Origin: Nitrospira sp.
GTDB taxonomy: Bacteria; Nitrospirota; Nitrospiria; Nitrospirales; Nitrospiraceae
Direction of reading: 5' to 3'
DNA length: 64,000 nt
Assembly (NCBI GenBank): GCA_024998565.1
Contig: JACOEM010000010.1
Location: 110,088 to 174,087, forward strand
Shown here: positions 9,305 through 16,409 of the stretch, in pieces
Layout: every line of letters begins with the position of its first letter
Position numbering within the stretch: the first letter of the stretch is position 1
Made by a program: the position numbers and the translations under genes
Notes under the pieces: model-generated
Seen by the model: the letters and a program-made list of their open reading frames with translations, nothing else
What the model was told of the DNA's origin: nothing
Database searches by the model: none

Positions 9305-9971
9305 TCAAACATATGCACAAATGGCGCCGTGGCTGCGAGCAGTGGTGCTATGTCGCAATCGCGAAGAGGCCTCAACTTCATATAACGCCCCTCGCGCCGT
9401 GCATACGCTGCAAATGTGATTCATTTTCTTCCAAAGATTTGACCGCAGTGATGAGTTGGCAGGTTCAAGGAGGCACTGGAGGTAGTCATTTAGGCTGCCC
9501 TGTACGTCAGCGTGAAAGCGCTTTACATCGAGGATGTAGCCTTGGCCATTCTTCACCGTTTGCAACATTGCCGGCTGGTTTCGCCGTATCAGCCACATCT
9601 TCTTTGCCTCGGCCTGATGCAGAAGTCCGCAGCGGATGTCCCTGTAGAAAGCTTTTTGGGCTTGAGCATTGAAGTCTGATTGGAATCGCGATCCCTCAAG
9701 AAACCGTGTGACTAGCTTCTCTGATTGCCCATGCCCGTTCGTGACCCCCCTCCTTAAACTGCTGTATCGTTTCCGCCAAAAGGCTATCAATAGCCAAGAC
9801 GACGAATCCTGAATGCCTGGATTCCACGCACTCAGTCGCAAAGCAAAGGAACCGGCCTTCCAATCTGTCCTTGACCAAGTGTGCTGCCTTAGGCCAATCC
9901 TTAGGAGAACTCGAATCTAAGCCTTGCCAATCGATAGAAGTGTAATTGGGAGAGATTCGTAGAGGGTTTAT
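9305..9971 (-). pseudogene. HEPN-like RX4H protein gene, frameshifted in a C6/G6 run
   Basis: Two minus-strand frames join into one convincing protein if one base is removed from the six-C run at 9745-9750 (six G on the coding strand). The upstream frame reads IDWQGLDSSS, then GFVVLAIDSLLAETIQQFKEG. The downstream frame continues VTNGHGQSEKLV, then FYRDIRCGLLHQAE, ending at 9305. The motif R-C-G-L-L-H fits the R-X4-H signature of HEPN RNase domains; that assignment is inference. The 5' part also lacks a normal start: the residue before NPLRIS is an ATA codon (9969-9971), and the frame stays open to a stop at 10026-10028. TTG 9878 is the only usual start in frame. The gene looks inactive or phase-switched, unless the extra base is a sequencing error. 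Confidence 0.6.
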
Positions 9972-10253
9972 CCCGCATTGACCTTGTGGAAGATATCCGA
10001 GGATGAGAGTCGCCCACCTAAATGTTTAGTTGAGGGGGGGAGAGCTGAGCCGAGATTCTTGCGCATGTTCCATTACCTGTCAACGCTATCTAATATAGGC
10101 GGCGCGGCGTCCAATATAGGGGGTATCGCGCGTTATGATTGCAAGGATTGAACGCTTGGATTGTTGGATGGGCTGCTCACAAGTGACTGATGTCTAGAGA
10201 GATTCTCATTCTGAGAGGATCCACATTCACTTAGCGTTGCATGCAATATGTAC
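9972..10253. other. Non-coding stretch with a 21-bp-period direct repeat
   Basis: No convincing gene lies here. Its left end is the residual open frame of the HEPN-like gene on the minus strand, up to about 10025. The block AATATAGGCGG at 10092-10102 recurs as AATATAGGGGG at 10113-10123, a 21-bp period or about two helical turns, as might suit a protein-binding site. The rest holds nothing I recognise apart from the toxin promoter at its right end. Confidence 0.4.
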
Positions 10254-10282
10254 TTGACATCATATGTATTAAAATGCATACT
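10254..10282 (+). promoter_or_regulatory. Sigma-70-like promoter of the toxin-antitoxin pair
   Basis: A perfect -35 hexamer TTGACA at 10254-10259 is followed by a 17-base spacer and a -10-like CATACT at 10277-10282 (4 of 6). The toxin GTG starts only seven bases after the -10, so the transcript would be leaderless or nearly so. Overlap with the palindrome at 10263-10280 fits an autoregulated toxin-antitoxin promoter. Confidence 0.55.
10263..10280. promoter_or_regulatory. Palindromic operator candidate for the HigA-like antitoxin
   Basis: The sequence TATGTATT, two bases, AATGCATA forms an imperfect inverted repeat matching at 7 of 8 positions. It sits between the -35 and -10 elements and overlaps the -10. 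HTH antitoxins commonly repress their own operon from such sites; binding here is inferred from position only. Confidence 0.4.
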
Positions 10283-10288
10283 TAACAC

Positions 10289-10660
10289 GTGAAGAAGTGG
10301 CAAGTAGAATTTTATGATGATTTCGAACCTGAGTTCGATGCGTTGCCTGAGACGGTTCAAGACGAATTGCTAGCGCATGCTGAGCTGCTAGAGCACTTTG
10401 GCCCAACACTAGGTAGGCCGACAGTTGATACACTAAATGACTCCCGGCACGCTAACATGAAAGAGCTAAGATTCAAGGCTGACAATGGCGAGTGGCGAGT
10501 GGCATTTGCGTTTGATCCTGGCCGAAAGGCGATGCTTTTGGTAGCTGGTGACAAATCGGGAGTGAGTGAGAGACGTTTCTACCGAGACTTGATCCGCAAG
10601 GCAGATGACCGTTTCGATGCTCACCTGGCAAAAGTCAAAAAGAAAGACAGAAAGGCGTGA
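10289..10660 (+). CDS. RelE/HigB-like (Gp49 family) toxin
   Basis: This 123-residue basic protein resembles the phage-derived Gp49-like/HigB toxins, RelE-fold mRNA interferases that act on the ribosome. Family-typical blocks are FEPEFDALPETVQDELLAHA near the start, the core MKELRF, the strand GEWRVAFAFDPGRKAMLLVAGDK, and RRFYRDLIRKADDRFDAHL before a lysine-rich tail. The start is GTG 10289 with no obvious ribosome site, consistent with the promoter lying almost on top of it. The antitoxin gene follows immediately, the toxin-first order typical of HigBA. Base composition is more A+T-rich than the chromosome to the right, as expected for a mobile module. Confidence 0.85.
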   Translation: MKKWQVEFYDDFEPEFDALPETVQDELLAHAELLEHFGPTLGRPTVDTLNDSRHANMKELRFKADNGEWRVAFAFDPGRKAMLLVAGDKSGVSERRFYRDLIRKADDRFDAHLAKVKKKDRKA

Positions 10661-10665
10661 TAACC

Positions 10666-11025
10666 ATGGCTACCACACTGAATGAAAAGATGAAGAAAGT
10701 TGGTGTAGGACGACGGAGGAGAATAGAGGCAAGGGCTGCTCAACTGATCGCTGAAGAGATGTCTTTGCGAGAACTACGGCAGGCCCATAAGTACACCCAG
10801 AAAAAGATAGCGAAGGCTTTGCATATTGGCCAAGATGGCGTCTCACGTCTTGAGCAAAGAACAGATCTTTTACTTTCCACACTCAGAAGTTATGTAGAAG
10901 CTATGGGTGGTAGCCTATCCATTATCGCTGAATTTCCCAATCAACGACGAGTGATTGTATCCGGTCTGAGCCAAATTGGCACTGCTGAGCGAGCAAAACG
11001 AGAAGAGGAAGCCGTTCACTGCTAG
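10666..11025 (+). CDS. HigA-like XRE-family antitoxin
   Basis: This 119-residue protein has a helix-turn-helix of the XRE/Cro type at about residues 38-75 (LRELRQAHKYTQKKIAKAL, then GQDGVSRLEQR). It is followed by the block LRSYVEAMGGSLSIIAEFP, common in antitoxins paired with Gp49-like toxins. ATG 10666 is preferred over GTG 10657 because an AAAGG ribosome site precedes it by about ten bases. It begins five bases after the toxin stop. It should neutralise the toxin and repress the promoter at 10254. Confidence 0.85.
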   Translation: MATTLNEKMKKVGVGRRRRIEARAAQLIAEEMSLRELRQAHKYTQKKIAKALHIGQDGVSRLEQRTDLLLSTLRSYVEAMGGSLSIIAEFPNQRRVIVSGLSQIGTAERAKREEEAVHC

Positions 11026-11461
11026 AGTGCTTTCCCCGGAACAATCTTTCCGTTGTTTGACCAACGGAGCCTGCCGAGGTAGACGTGAGGGTGCACCCGG
11101 TTATTTAGGGCAGCAGGCGCCCCCTCATGTTTCTTAAGAGACTCATGCTCCCATAGCAATCAGGTCGAGCGTGAAGCCTAATGGCTGCTCCTTGGTTTGA
11201 CGGTTCCCGTTGGGGACACCACACTTCTCCCGGTTATTCGTTGGCTCAGCCTTGTCGGGAACATTCTTCCCAGACAGGACAGCCATCTCACATATAAAGC
11301 TTCTTGCGGCTTCATGGAGGATGGTTTCTGTCGTGGGAGAGGATCGCTGTAGGGCCGGCAGCTAAGATCGTCACTGCCGTCGTCGACCACGAAGCTGCAT
11401 CTGTCGCTTGCCTCATGATCCGGTGTCGTTACGCGTCAGTAACGTACGGAGTCGTTCTGTG
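11026..11461. other. Intergenic region between the TA pair and the PAS kinase
   Basis: No gene is supported in these 436 bases. A small hairpin at 11050-11067 (CCGTTG, six-base loop, CAACGG) lies just after the antitoxin and may act as a weak terminator, though it has no T tail. The remainder presumably carries the kinase promoter, but no clear -35/-10 pair was found. Confidence 0.4.
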
Positions 11462-14236
11462 ATGAGTGTACCCCTGCGCTGGTTTCACGCCGTCCGCTCA
11501 CTGATGTATTCAGGCGTGACCGAACGGCAATGCTATGCCCTCTGTGCGGTCATTATGGCCGGCACGGCGGTCGTTGATGTATACACCCCGCTGGGGCTCG
11601 CCGACGGCGTGGGATACCTGGCGGCCGTCGTGGTCGCTGGGCTGGCACCATCCCAGCGATTCCCATACATCGTGGCGGCTATCTCAACCGGGCTCATTCT
11701 TCTCGGCGGCTATTGGTCTGAATCTGGGGGCATTCTCTGGATCGGGGTTACGAATCGGGCCATCTCTATTGGCGCTATCTGGCTGATCGCCTGGGTTGTT
11801 CTGCAATGGAGAACGGCCGCCCGCAGCCGTGCTCATGACCTCTCTGTCCGATTGCGATCCATCCTGACCCACAGCCAGACGAATATCTTTGTCAAAGATC
11901 TCCAGGGCCGATACCTCGAGGTGAATGAACAGTTTCTGTTTCTGACCGGCTTCTCGGCCGAGATGGTGATCGGGAAAACAGATTCGGACCTCTTTCCGCC
12001 TGAGACAGCCGCCCTCTATCGTGAGCATGACGGCCGGGTCATCGAAGCCGGAGCGCCCATGAATTTCGAAGAGACGTGGGCACTCAATGACGGGCTGCAC
12101 CTCTATATGGTCTCCAAGTTTCCCTTGCGCGATGAGCACGGCGCTATTGTGGCCATCGGCGGGATTGCCACGGATATCACCGCTCGGTTGCAAGCTGAGG
12201 CGGCCCGGAGTGAAGCCCAGGAACGGTTCGATTTGGTGGCGACTGCCACGCAGACCGGTATCTGGGACTGGGACCTGCAAACGAACCACATGTATTACTG
12301 CCCGCTGTGGAAAGCGAGTCTGGGATATCAGGAGCACGAGATTTCCAACTCACCGACGGAGTGGGAGTCTCGATTGCATCCCGATGACAAATCTCGCGCC
12401 TTTGCACTTGTGGATGACTATCTGTCCGGCAGCATTCCCTCCTACGAACTCGAACACCGCCTGCGTCACAGGGACGGCAGCTACCGATGGATTCAGACCT
12501 GTGCCCTGTTGCAGCGGGATGCTGACGGGAGACCCCGTCGGATGATCGGGTCGCACGTGGATATTACGGAACGGAAGCGAGCAGAAGATGCGTTGGCTCA
12601 GAGTGAGTCTACGTTAAGGAGCTTCTTCAATAGCGGCGCCATGATGATGGGGATTGTGGAACTGCTCGACGGGGATATTTTGCACGTCTCGGACAATCGC
12701 CGCGCCGCGAGTTTCTTCGGGACGACACCGGAGTCGATGCAGGGAAAGCGCGCCTCGGAGCTGGGTGCGCCCCCTGACATCATCGCGCACTGGATTCGAT
12801 ATTACGAAGAGACGGAACGGACGAAACAACCGGTGCGATTCGAGTATGTCCACTCACAGAGAGGCAGCGGTATCGAGTTGTGTTTCTCCGCCACCGTCTG
12901 CTGGATTGGTACAGGACCAAGCGGGCGGTCGCGTTACTCCTATGTGGTGGACGATGTCACGGAAGCACGATGCTTGGCAGAAGCGCTGGGCCAGACGGCC
13001 GAGCGGTACCACGGTGTGGTGACTGCACTAGCAGAAGGTGTCGTTTTGCATGATGAGCAGGGGAGGATTATCGCCTGCAATCCGAGCGCGGAGCAGATTC
13101 TTGGGCTCACGGCCGACCAGCTGATGGGGCGGACGCCGGTCGATCCGGGATGGCAGGCGATTCATGAAGATGGGAGCCACTTTGCCCCTCATGAACGCCC
13201 GCCGATGGTCACGCTTCGGACCGGTCGCCCATGCTCGAATGTCATCATGGGTCTTTCCAGACCGACGGGAGAGCGGCGATGGATTTCAATCAACACGCAG
13301 GCGCTTCTGAGAGCCGGTCAAGATCGACCGTACGCCGTCGTCGGCTCTTTTCATGACATTACCGAACGCCGTCGGGCGGAACAGGCCTTGCTGGAGGTGC
13401 AGAGTCAGCTGGAGCAACGCGTGCGTGAGCGAACGGCGAGGATTCAGCAACTTGAATCCCAGCGGTCTCAGGCGGAAAAACTTGCGGCACTGGGCCACCT
13501 CGCGGCTGGTATCGCCCATGAAGTCAACAATCCCCTGGCCGGGATTACCAATGCGTTTCATCTGGTGAAGCAGGGAATCGAGCGCGAGCATCGACACTAT
13601 CGATTTGTGGATCTCATCGATCGCGAAATTCAACGCCTCACGGTGATCGTGAAAAAGATGTACACCCTGTATCAGGGCCTCCCGGCGACCGAGCGACAGG
13701 CGACCGACATAGCGGAATTGCTCCAGGACGTGGCCACGTTGCTGGAACATAAGATGGCCGTGAAACGACTCCGGTTACACACAGAGGTGGATACTACCCT
13801 TCAGATGGTCAATGTGTCGCGTTCCGACCTGTTTCAGGTGTTGCTCAATCTCGTGCAGAACGCCATCGATGCCTCTCCCCCCGGCAGTGAGGTGGTGCTG
13901 AACGTGTCCGAGCGCGAGGGGCTGCTGCGATGGAGCGTGACCGATTGCGGGACGGGGATAGCACCGGACATTCTTCCCCGTATTTTTGAGCCATTTTTTA
14001 CGACAAAGCCTGGTGTCGGTTGGCAGGGACTCGGACTCGGGTTATCTGTGTCGCGCGGGCTGGTGCAAGCCATGGGGGGGCGGATCGAGGTCCAGACTGA
14101 ACTGCAACGGGGTTCGACGTTCACGGTGGTATATCCCTTGGAACAGCCGGAGCTGTCGGGGGGGCGAGCGGTGGGAGTGGATACAGACAAGGAGCAGAAC
14201 GATGACGACTATGCCGCAACGCATTCTCATTGCTGA
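11462..14236 (+). CDS. Membrane-bound multi-PAS sensor histidine kinase
   Basis: This 924-residue hybrid-free sensor kinase has several hydrophobic segments in the first 110 residues, then four PAS-type domains starting near residues 130, 255, 385 and 515, three followed by recognisable PAC motifs (DITARLQAE, DITERKRAE, DITERRRAE). A short coiled coil leads to HisKA with H686 in AGIAHEVNNPLAG. HATPase boxes follow: N box LLNLVQNAIDA, G1 DCGTGIAP, G2 GLGLGLSVSRGL. I chose ATG 11462 because CGGAG lies about ten bases upstream; the frame is open to TTG 11408. The response regulator gene overlaps its 3' end by 35 bases, so the two form a two-component pair. The signal sensed is unknown. Confidence 0.9.
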   Translation: MSVPLRWFHAVRSLMYSGVTERQCYALCAVIMAGTAVVDVYTPLGLADGVGYLAAVVVAGLAPSQRFPYIVAAISTGLILLGGYWSESGGILWIGVTNRAISIGAIWLIAWVVLQWRTAARSRAHDLSVRLRSILTHSQTNIFVKDLQGRYLEVNEQFLFLTGFSAEMVIGKTDSDLFPPETAALYREHDGRVIEAGAPMNFEETWALNDGLHLYMVSKFPLRDEHGAIVAIGGIATDITARLQAEAARSEAQERFDLVATATQTGIWDWDLQTNHMYYCPLWKASLGYQEHEISNSPTEWESRLHPDDKSRAFALVDDYLSGSIPSYELEHRLRHRDGSYRWIQTCALLQRDADGRPRRMIGSHVDITERKRAEDALAQSESTLRSFFNSGAMMMGIVELLDGDILHVSDNRRAASFFGTTPESMQGKRASELGAPPDIIAHWIRYYEETERTKQPVRFEYVHSQRGSGIELCFSATVCWIGTGPSGRSRYSYVVDDVTEARCLAEALGQTAERYHGVVTALAEGVVLHDEQGRIIACNPSAEQILGLTADQLMGRTPVDPGWQAIHEDGSHFAPHERPPMVTLRTGRPCSNVIMGLSRPTGERRWISINTQALLRAGQDRPYAVVGSFHDITERRRAEQALLEVQSQLEQRVRERTARIQQLESQRSQAEKLAALGHLAAGIAHEVNNPLAGITNAFHLVKQGIEREHRHYRFVDLIDREIQRLTVIVKKMYTLYQGLPATERQATDIAELLQDVATLLEHKMAVKRLRLHTEVDTTLQMVNVSRSDLFQVLLNLVQNAIDASPPGSEVVLNVSEREGLLRWSVTDCGTGIAPDILPRIFEPFFTTKPGVGWQGLGLGLSVSRGLVQAMGGRIEVQTELQRGSTFTVVYPLEQPELSGGRAVGVDTDKEQNDDDYAATHSHC

Positions 14237-14963
14237 TGACGAAGAAACGTTTCGGGAATCGACCGCGGAAATTCTCGCTGAGGCAGGATACGCGTGCAGT
14301 GCTGCCAGGGATGCGGCTGAGGCTGAAAGCCTGCTGGAAAACGGCTACGACTTGTTGCTGGCCGATGTCCGGATGCCGGGGAACGCTCACCTTGAGTTTC
14401 TTGAGAACGTGTCCAGACGACATCCAGAGCTTCCCGTGCTGGTGATTACGGGGTACCCGACAGTCGGGACCGCTATCGAGTCGTTTCGCCTCTCGATTGT
14501 GGACTATCTGATCAAACCGGTTGGTGTGGACGATCTGAAGCGGGCGGTGGAGCGCGGGCTTCGGCGGAGGACCCTTGCCCGTGCAGTCAAGGAGGCCATG
14601 ACCGAAACGGCCAAGGTGGCGGGAATTTTCGATCAACTGGGCCAGGCGATGAGGGAATTCGGGCGAGGAGAAGCACAAGTGGAATGGAGCGCCCATGGGT
14701 ACATGGTCCAGGCCATGGGACACATCGCACAGTTGTCGGCACTCGTCGGGCAAACGTTGGAAGCCTCGCGTGGGAACAGGCCTCACACTCCCACGGACGT
14801 CTGTGCATTGATGCAGTGTCCCAGGCTGGATCGGTATGAGGCGGCCATTCAGGACGCCGTCGAGGTCATGGAGCGTACACGAGGCTCGTTCAAGTCGAAA
14901 GAAATCGGCGCGTTGCGGCAGCGGCTGGAAACCCTCTTGCGCGAGGGGCGCCGGCATGGCTGA
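14202..14963 (+). CDS. Response regulator, receiver domain with a non-DNA-binding C-terminus
   Basis: The 253-residue protein starts at ATG 14202, fixed by AAGGAG seven bases upstream and by the receiver fold beginning RILIADDEE. Receiver residues are present: the acidic pair near 12-13, phospho-acceptor D55 in LLLADVRMPG, T in VITGYP and K in YLIKPVG. After residue 125 there is no helix-turn-helix, sigma-54 AAA or catalytic domain; the C-terminal half is helical and unassigned. It overlaps the kinase gene and is presumably its partner, acting through protein contacts rather than DNA binding. Confidence 0.85.
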   Translation: MTTMPQRILIADDEETFRESTAEILAEAGYACSAARDAAEAESLLENGYDLLLADVRMPGNAHLEFLENVSRRHPELPVLVITGYPTVGTAIESFRLSIVDYLIKPVGVDDLKRAVERGLRRRTLARAVKEAMTETAKVAGIFDQLGQAMREFGRGEAQVEWSAHGYMVQAMGHIAQLSALVGQTLEASRGNRPHTPTDVCALMQCPRLDRYEAAIQDAVEVMERTRGSFKSKEIGALRQRLETLLREGRRHG

Positions 14964-14977
14964 ATCCGTGCGGTAAA

Positions 14978-15001
14978 TGCAACGCAAGCCCTCTCGTTGC
15001 A
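14978..15001. terminator. Weak hairpin between convergent genes
   Basis: TGCAACG (14978-14984) and CGTTGCA (14995-15001) form a perfect 7-bp stem with a 10-base loop between the response regulator and the convergent lipocalin gene. There is no T run, so termination activity is uncertain. Confidence 0.3.
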
Positions 15002-15037
15002 GCCGCGGTCATCAGCGCGGCCGGCAAGCGTAGGCGA

Positions 15038-15616
15038 TCATGATGCCGGTCGGCGAGTGCCAATGAGATCTGCGGTTGGAAAGCCGAGGCGCTTGGCCTG
15101 CTCGACGAGGCGCTGATAGGTAACCTCTTCCAGCTGAGGGGCGCGCGAGAGAATCCAGAGAAACCGACGATCAGGTGTGCCGACCAACGCGGTTCGGTAT
15201 TCCGGATCAAGCGCAAGAATCCAATAGTTCCCATCCCGTGATGAACCGAAGAGCCGCGCGAAGAAGTTGTCGAAGACCACGGTGAGCCGAGCATTGGTTT
15301 TAGGGTCGATCACCGTCGCCACACCCTCCGCCTGATCAACTCCGCCACTGTCGGTGAGACACTCATTGTGAACTCCGATCCTGCCGTCCGGACGGCTGGT
15401 ATAAATGGCTTTCGAGTCAACGCAGTGCCGCTGAAACCACATCGGTAGCCGGGCGATCTCGTACCACGTTCCCGCGTAGCGGGCGAGATCTACCGAAGCC
15501 ACTGTCGGCAATGTGTCCTTGTGCTCCACGCCCGCACAGGCTGTGACGGTAAGGCAGAATGCCCAAACCGCCAACGACGCGCTCAATCGGATCCAGCTAT
15601 CTACCACGCCTTGCAT
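15038..15616 (-). CDS. blc: Bacterial lipocalin (Blc-like) lipoprotein
   Basis: This 192-residue protein is an outer-membrane-type lipocalin, a family that binds lipids and helps with membrane stress. The first 26 residues are a lipoprotein signal with lipobox V-T-A-C. The mature part has the lipocalin GxW motif in YAGTWYEIARLP and the Blc-typical blocks NECLTDSG, LTVVFDNFF, YWILALDPEY and FLWILSRAP. The frame is open to 15799, but a promoter candidate at 15662-15690 would start transcription near 15655, leaving ATG 15643 or 15616; I prefer 15616 because it gives a normal signal length. No clear ribosome site is seen for either. Confidence 0.85.
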   Translation of the reverse strand: MQGVVDSWIRLSASLAVWAFCLTVTACAGVEHKDTLPTVASVDLARYAGTWYEIARLPMWFQRHCVDSKAIYTSRPDGRIGVHNECLTDSGGVDQAEGVATVIDPKTNARLTVVFDNFFARLFGSSRDGNYWILALDPEYRTALVGTPDRRFLWILSRAPQLEEVTYQRLVEQAKRLGFPTADLIGTRRPAS

Positions 15617-15661
15617 CAGCAATTTATTAATCGGTGTGTACATAGTGTGCACTTGGGGTGT

Positions 15662-15690
15662 GTTGTAAGGATCGGGCTTCAGATCGTCAA
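15662..15690 (-). promoter_or_regulatory. Sigma-70-like promoter of the lipocalin gene
   Basis: On the minus strand TTGACG (15690-15685) is separated by 17 bases from TACAAC (15667-15662). Matches are 5 of 6 and 4 of 6. The inferred start of transcription near 15655 gives a leader of about 40 bases to ATG 15616. Confidence 0.5.
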
Positions 15691-16050
15691 CACGGGTCAT
15701 CACAGCCGTGGTTTTATCATAACAAGCACCAATGCCGCTGCGTAGCGAACGGGGGGGAGGCAACGCCGGGTGCAGGAGGCTGCGCGAGTGAAGAACCACG
15801 GCGTGCTTACCCCGTAGGCTCTTGGCACTTGTTCAGTTCGTTGTGTGTACCCCTGCATCGTCACCGTCAATGCGTGGCGCAACCTTCATATACCTAGGTG
15901 AATCTCTTGGCCTACCAAAGTTTTTGCCTCTGCCCAACCTCCGGGGAATAGTGCGCCGGGCAGTCTCGCCATAACATCGCCTCTGTCGCGCGAGAGTCCG
16001 GGCGACTTGCGAATATTGCATCACTCTTGGTGACACAACGGAGGTACAGC
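15691..16050. other. Divergent intergenic region
   Basis: The longest minus-strand open frame of the lipocalin gene reads into this stretch but is judged non-coding. On the plus strand TTGCCT at 15924-15929, a 17-base spacer and AATAGT at 15947-15952 are a weak promoter candidate for the small gene at 16051. Nothing else is recognised. Confidence 0.35.
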
Positions 16051-16386
16051 ATGGCAGAAAGTCATCATCCTTTGCAGCGCGGGGATAAGTCGGTCGCTGT
16101 GAATGTTCGGCTGAAACCAGTTTCCCCATCGGATCACCCGATTCTTGTGAATTACACTCATGTTGGTCTCTCGGACGGACTGGCCTATGTCGATTTCGGA
16201 TTTCTAGAGCCTGCTTTGTTGAACGCCGTGGCCACGCGCGCGAAGCAAGGCGAAGTTACACCGAAACAGGTCGAAGGAATCAGCACGGCTCGTGTTGCGT
16301 TGCCTCTCGATTCCGTGGTGCGTCTCTATCAGCAACTTCAGCGGGTGCTGGTCAGTCTCCAACCTCCTAAGACCAAACAATCCTAA
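16051..16386 (+). CDS. Small conserved protein, possibly DUF3467-like
   Basis: This 111-residue soluble protein begins at ATG 16051, fixed by a strong GGAGGT ribosome site six bases upstream. It has no signal peptide. The pattern of a short strand (HPILVNYTHVGLSDGLAYVDFGF), a variable middle and a C-terminal helix (LPLDSVVRLYQQLQRVLVSL) recalls DUF3467 proteins, but that match is from memory and weak. It ends 23 bases before the secretion ATPase gene, so it may be the first gene of the secretion operon. No function is known. Confidence 0.65.
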   Translation: MAESHHPLQRGDKSVAVNVRLKPVSPSDHPILVNYTHVGLSDGLAYVDFGFLEPALLNAVATRAKQGEVTPKQVEGISTARVALPLDSVVRLYQQLQRVLVSLQPPKTKQS

Positions 16387-16409
16387 CCTGTCTGACCGAC
16401 ATCTTCTCC

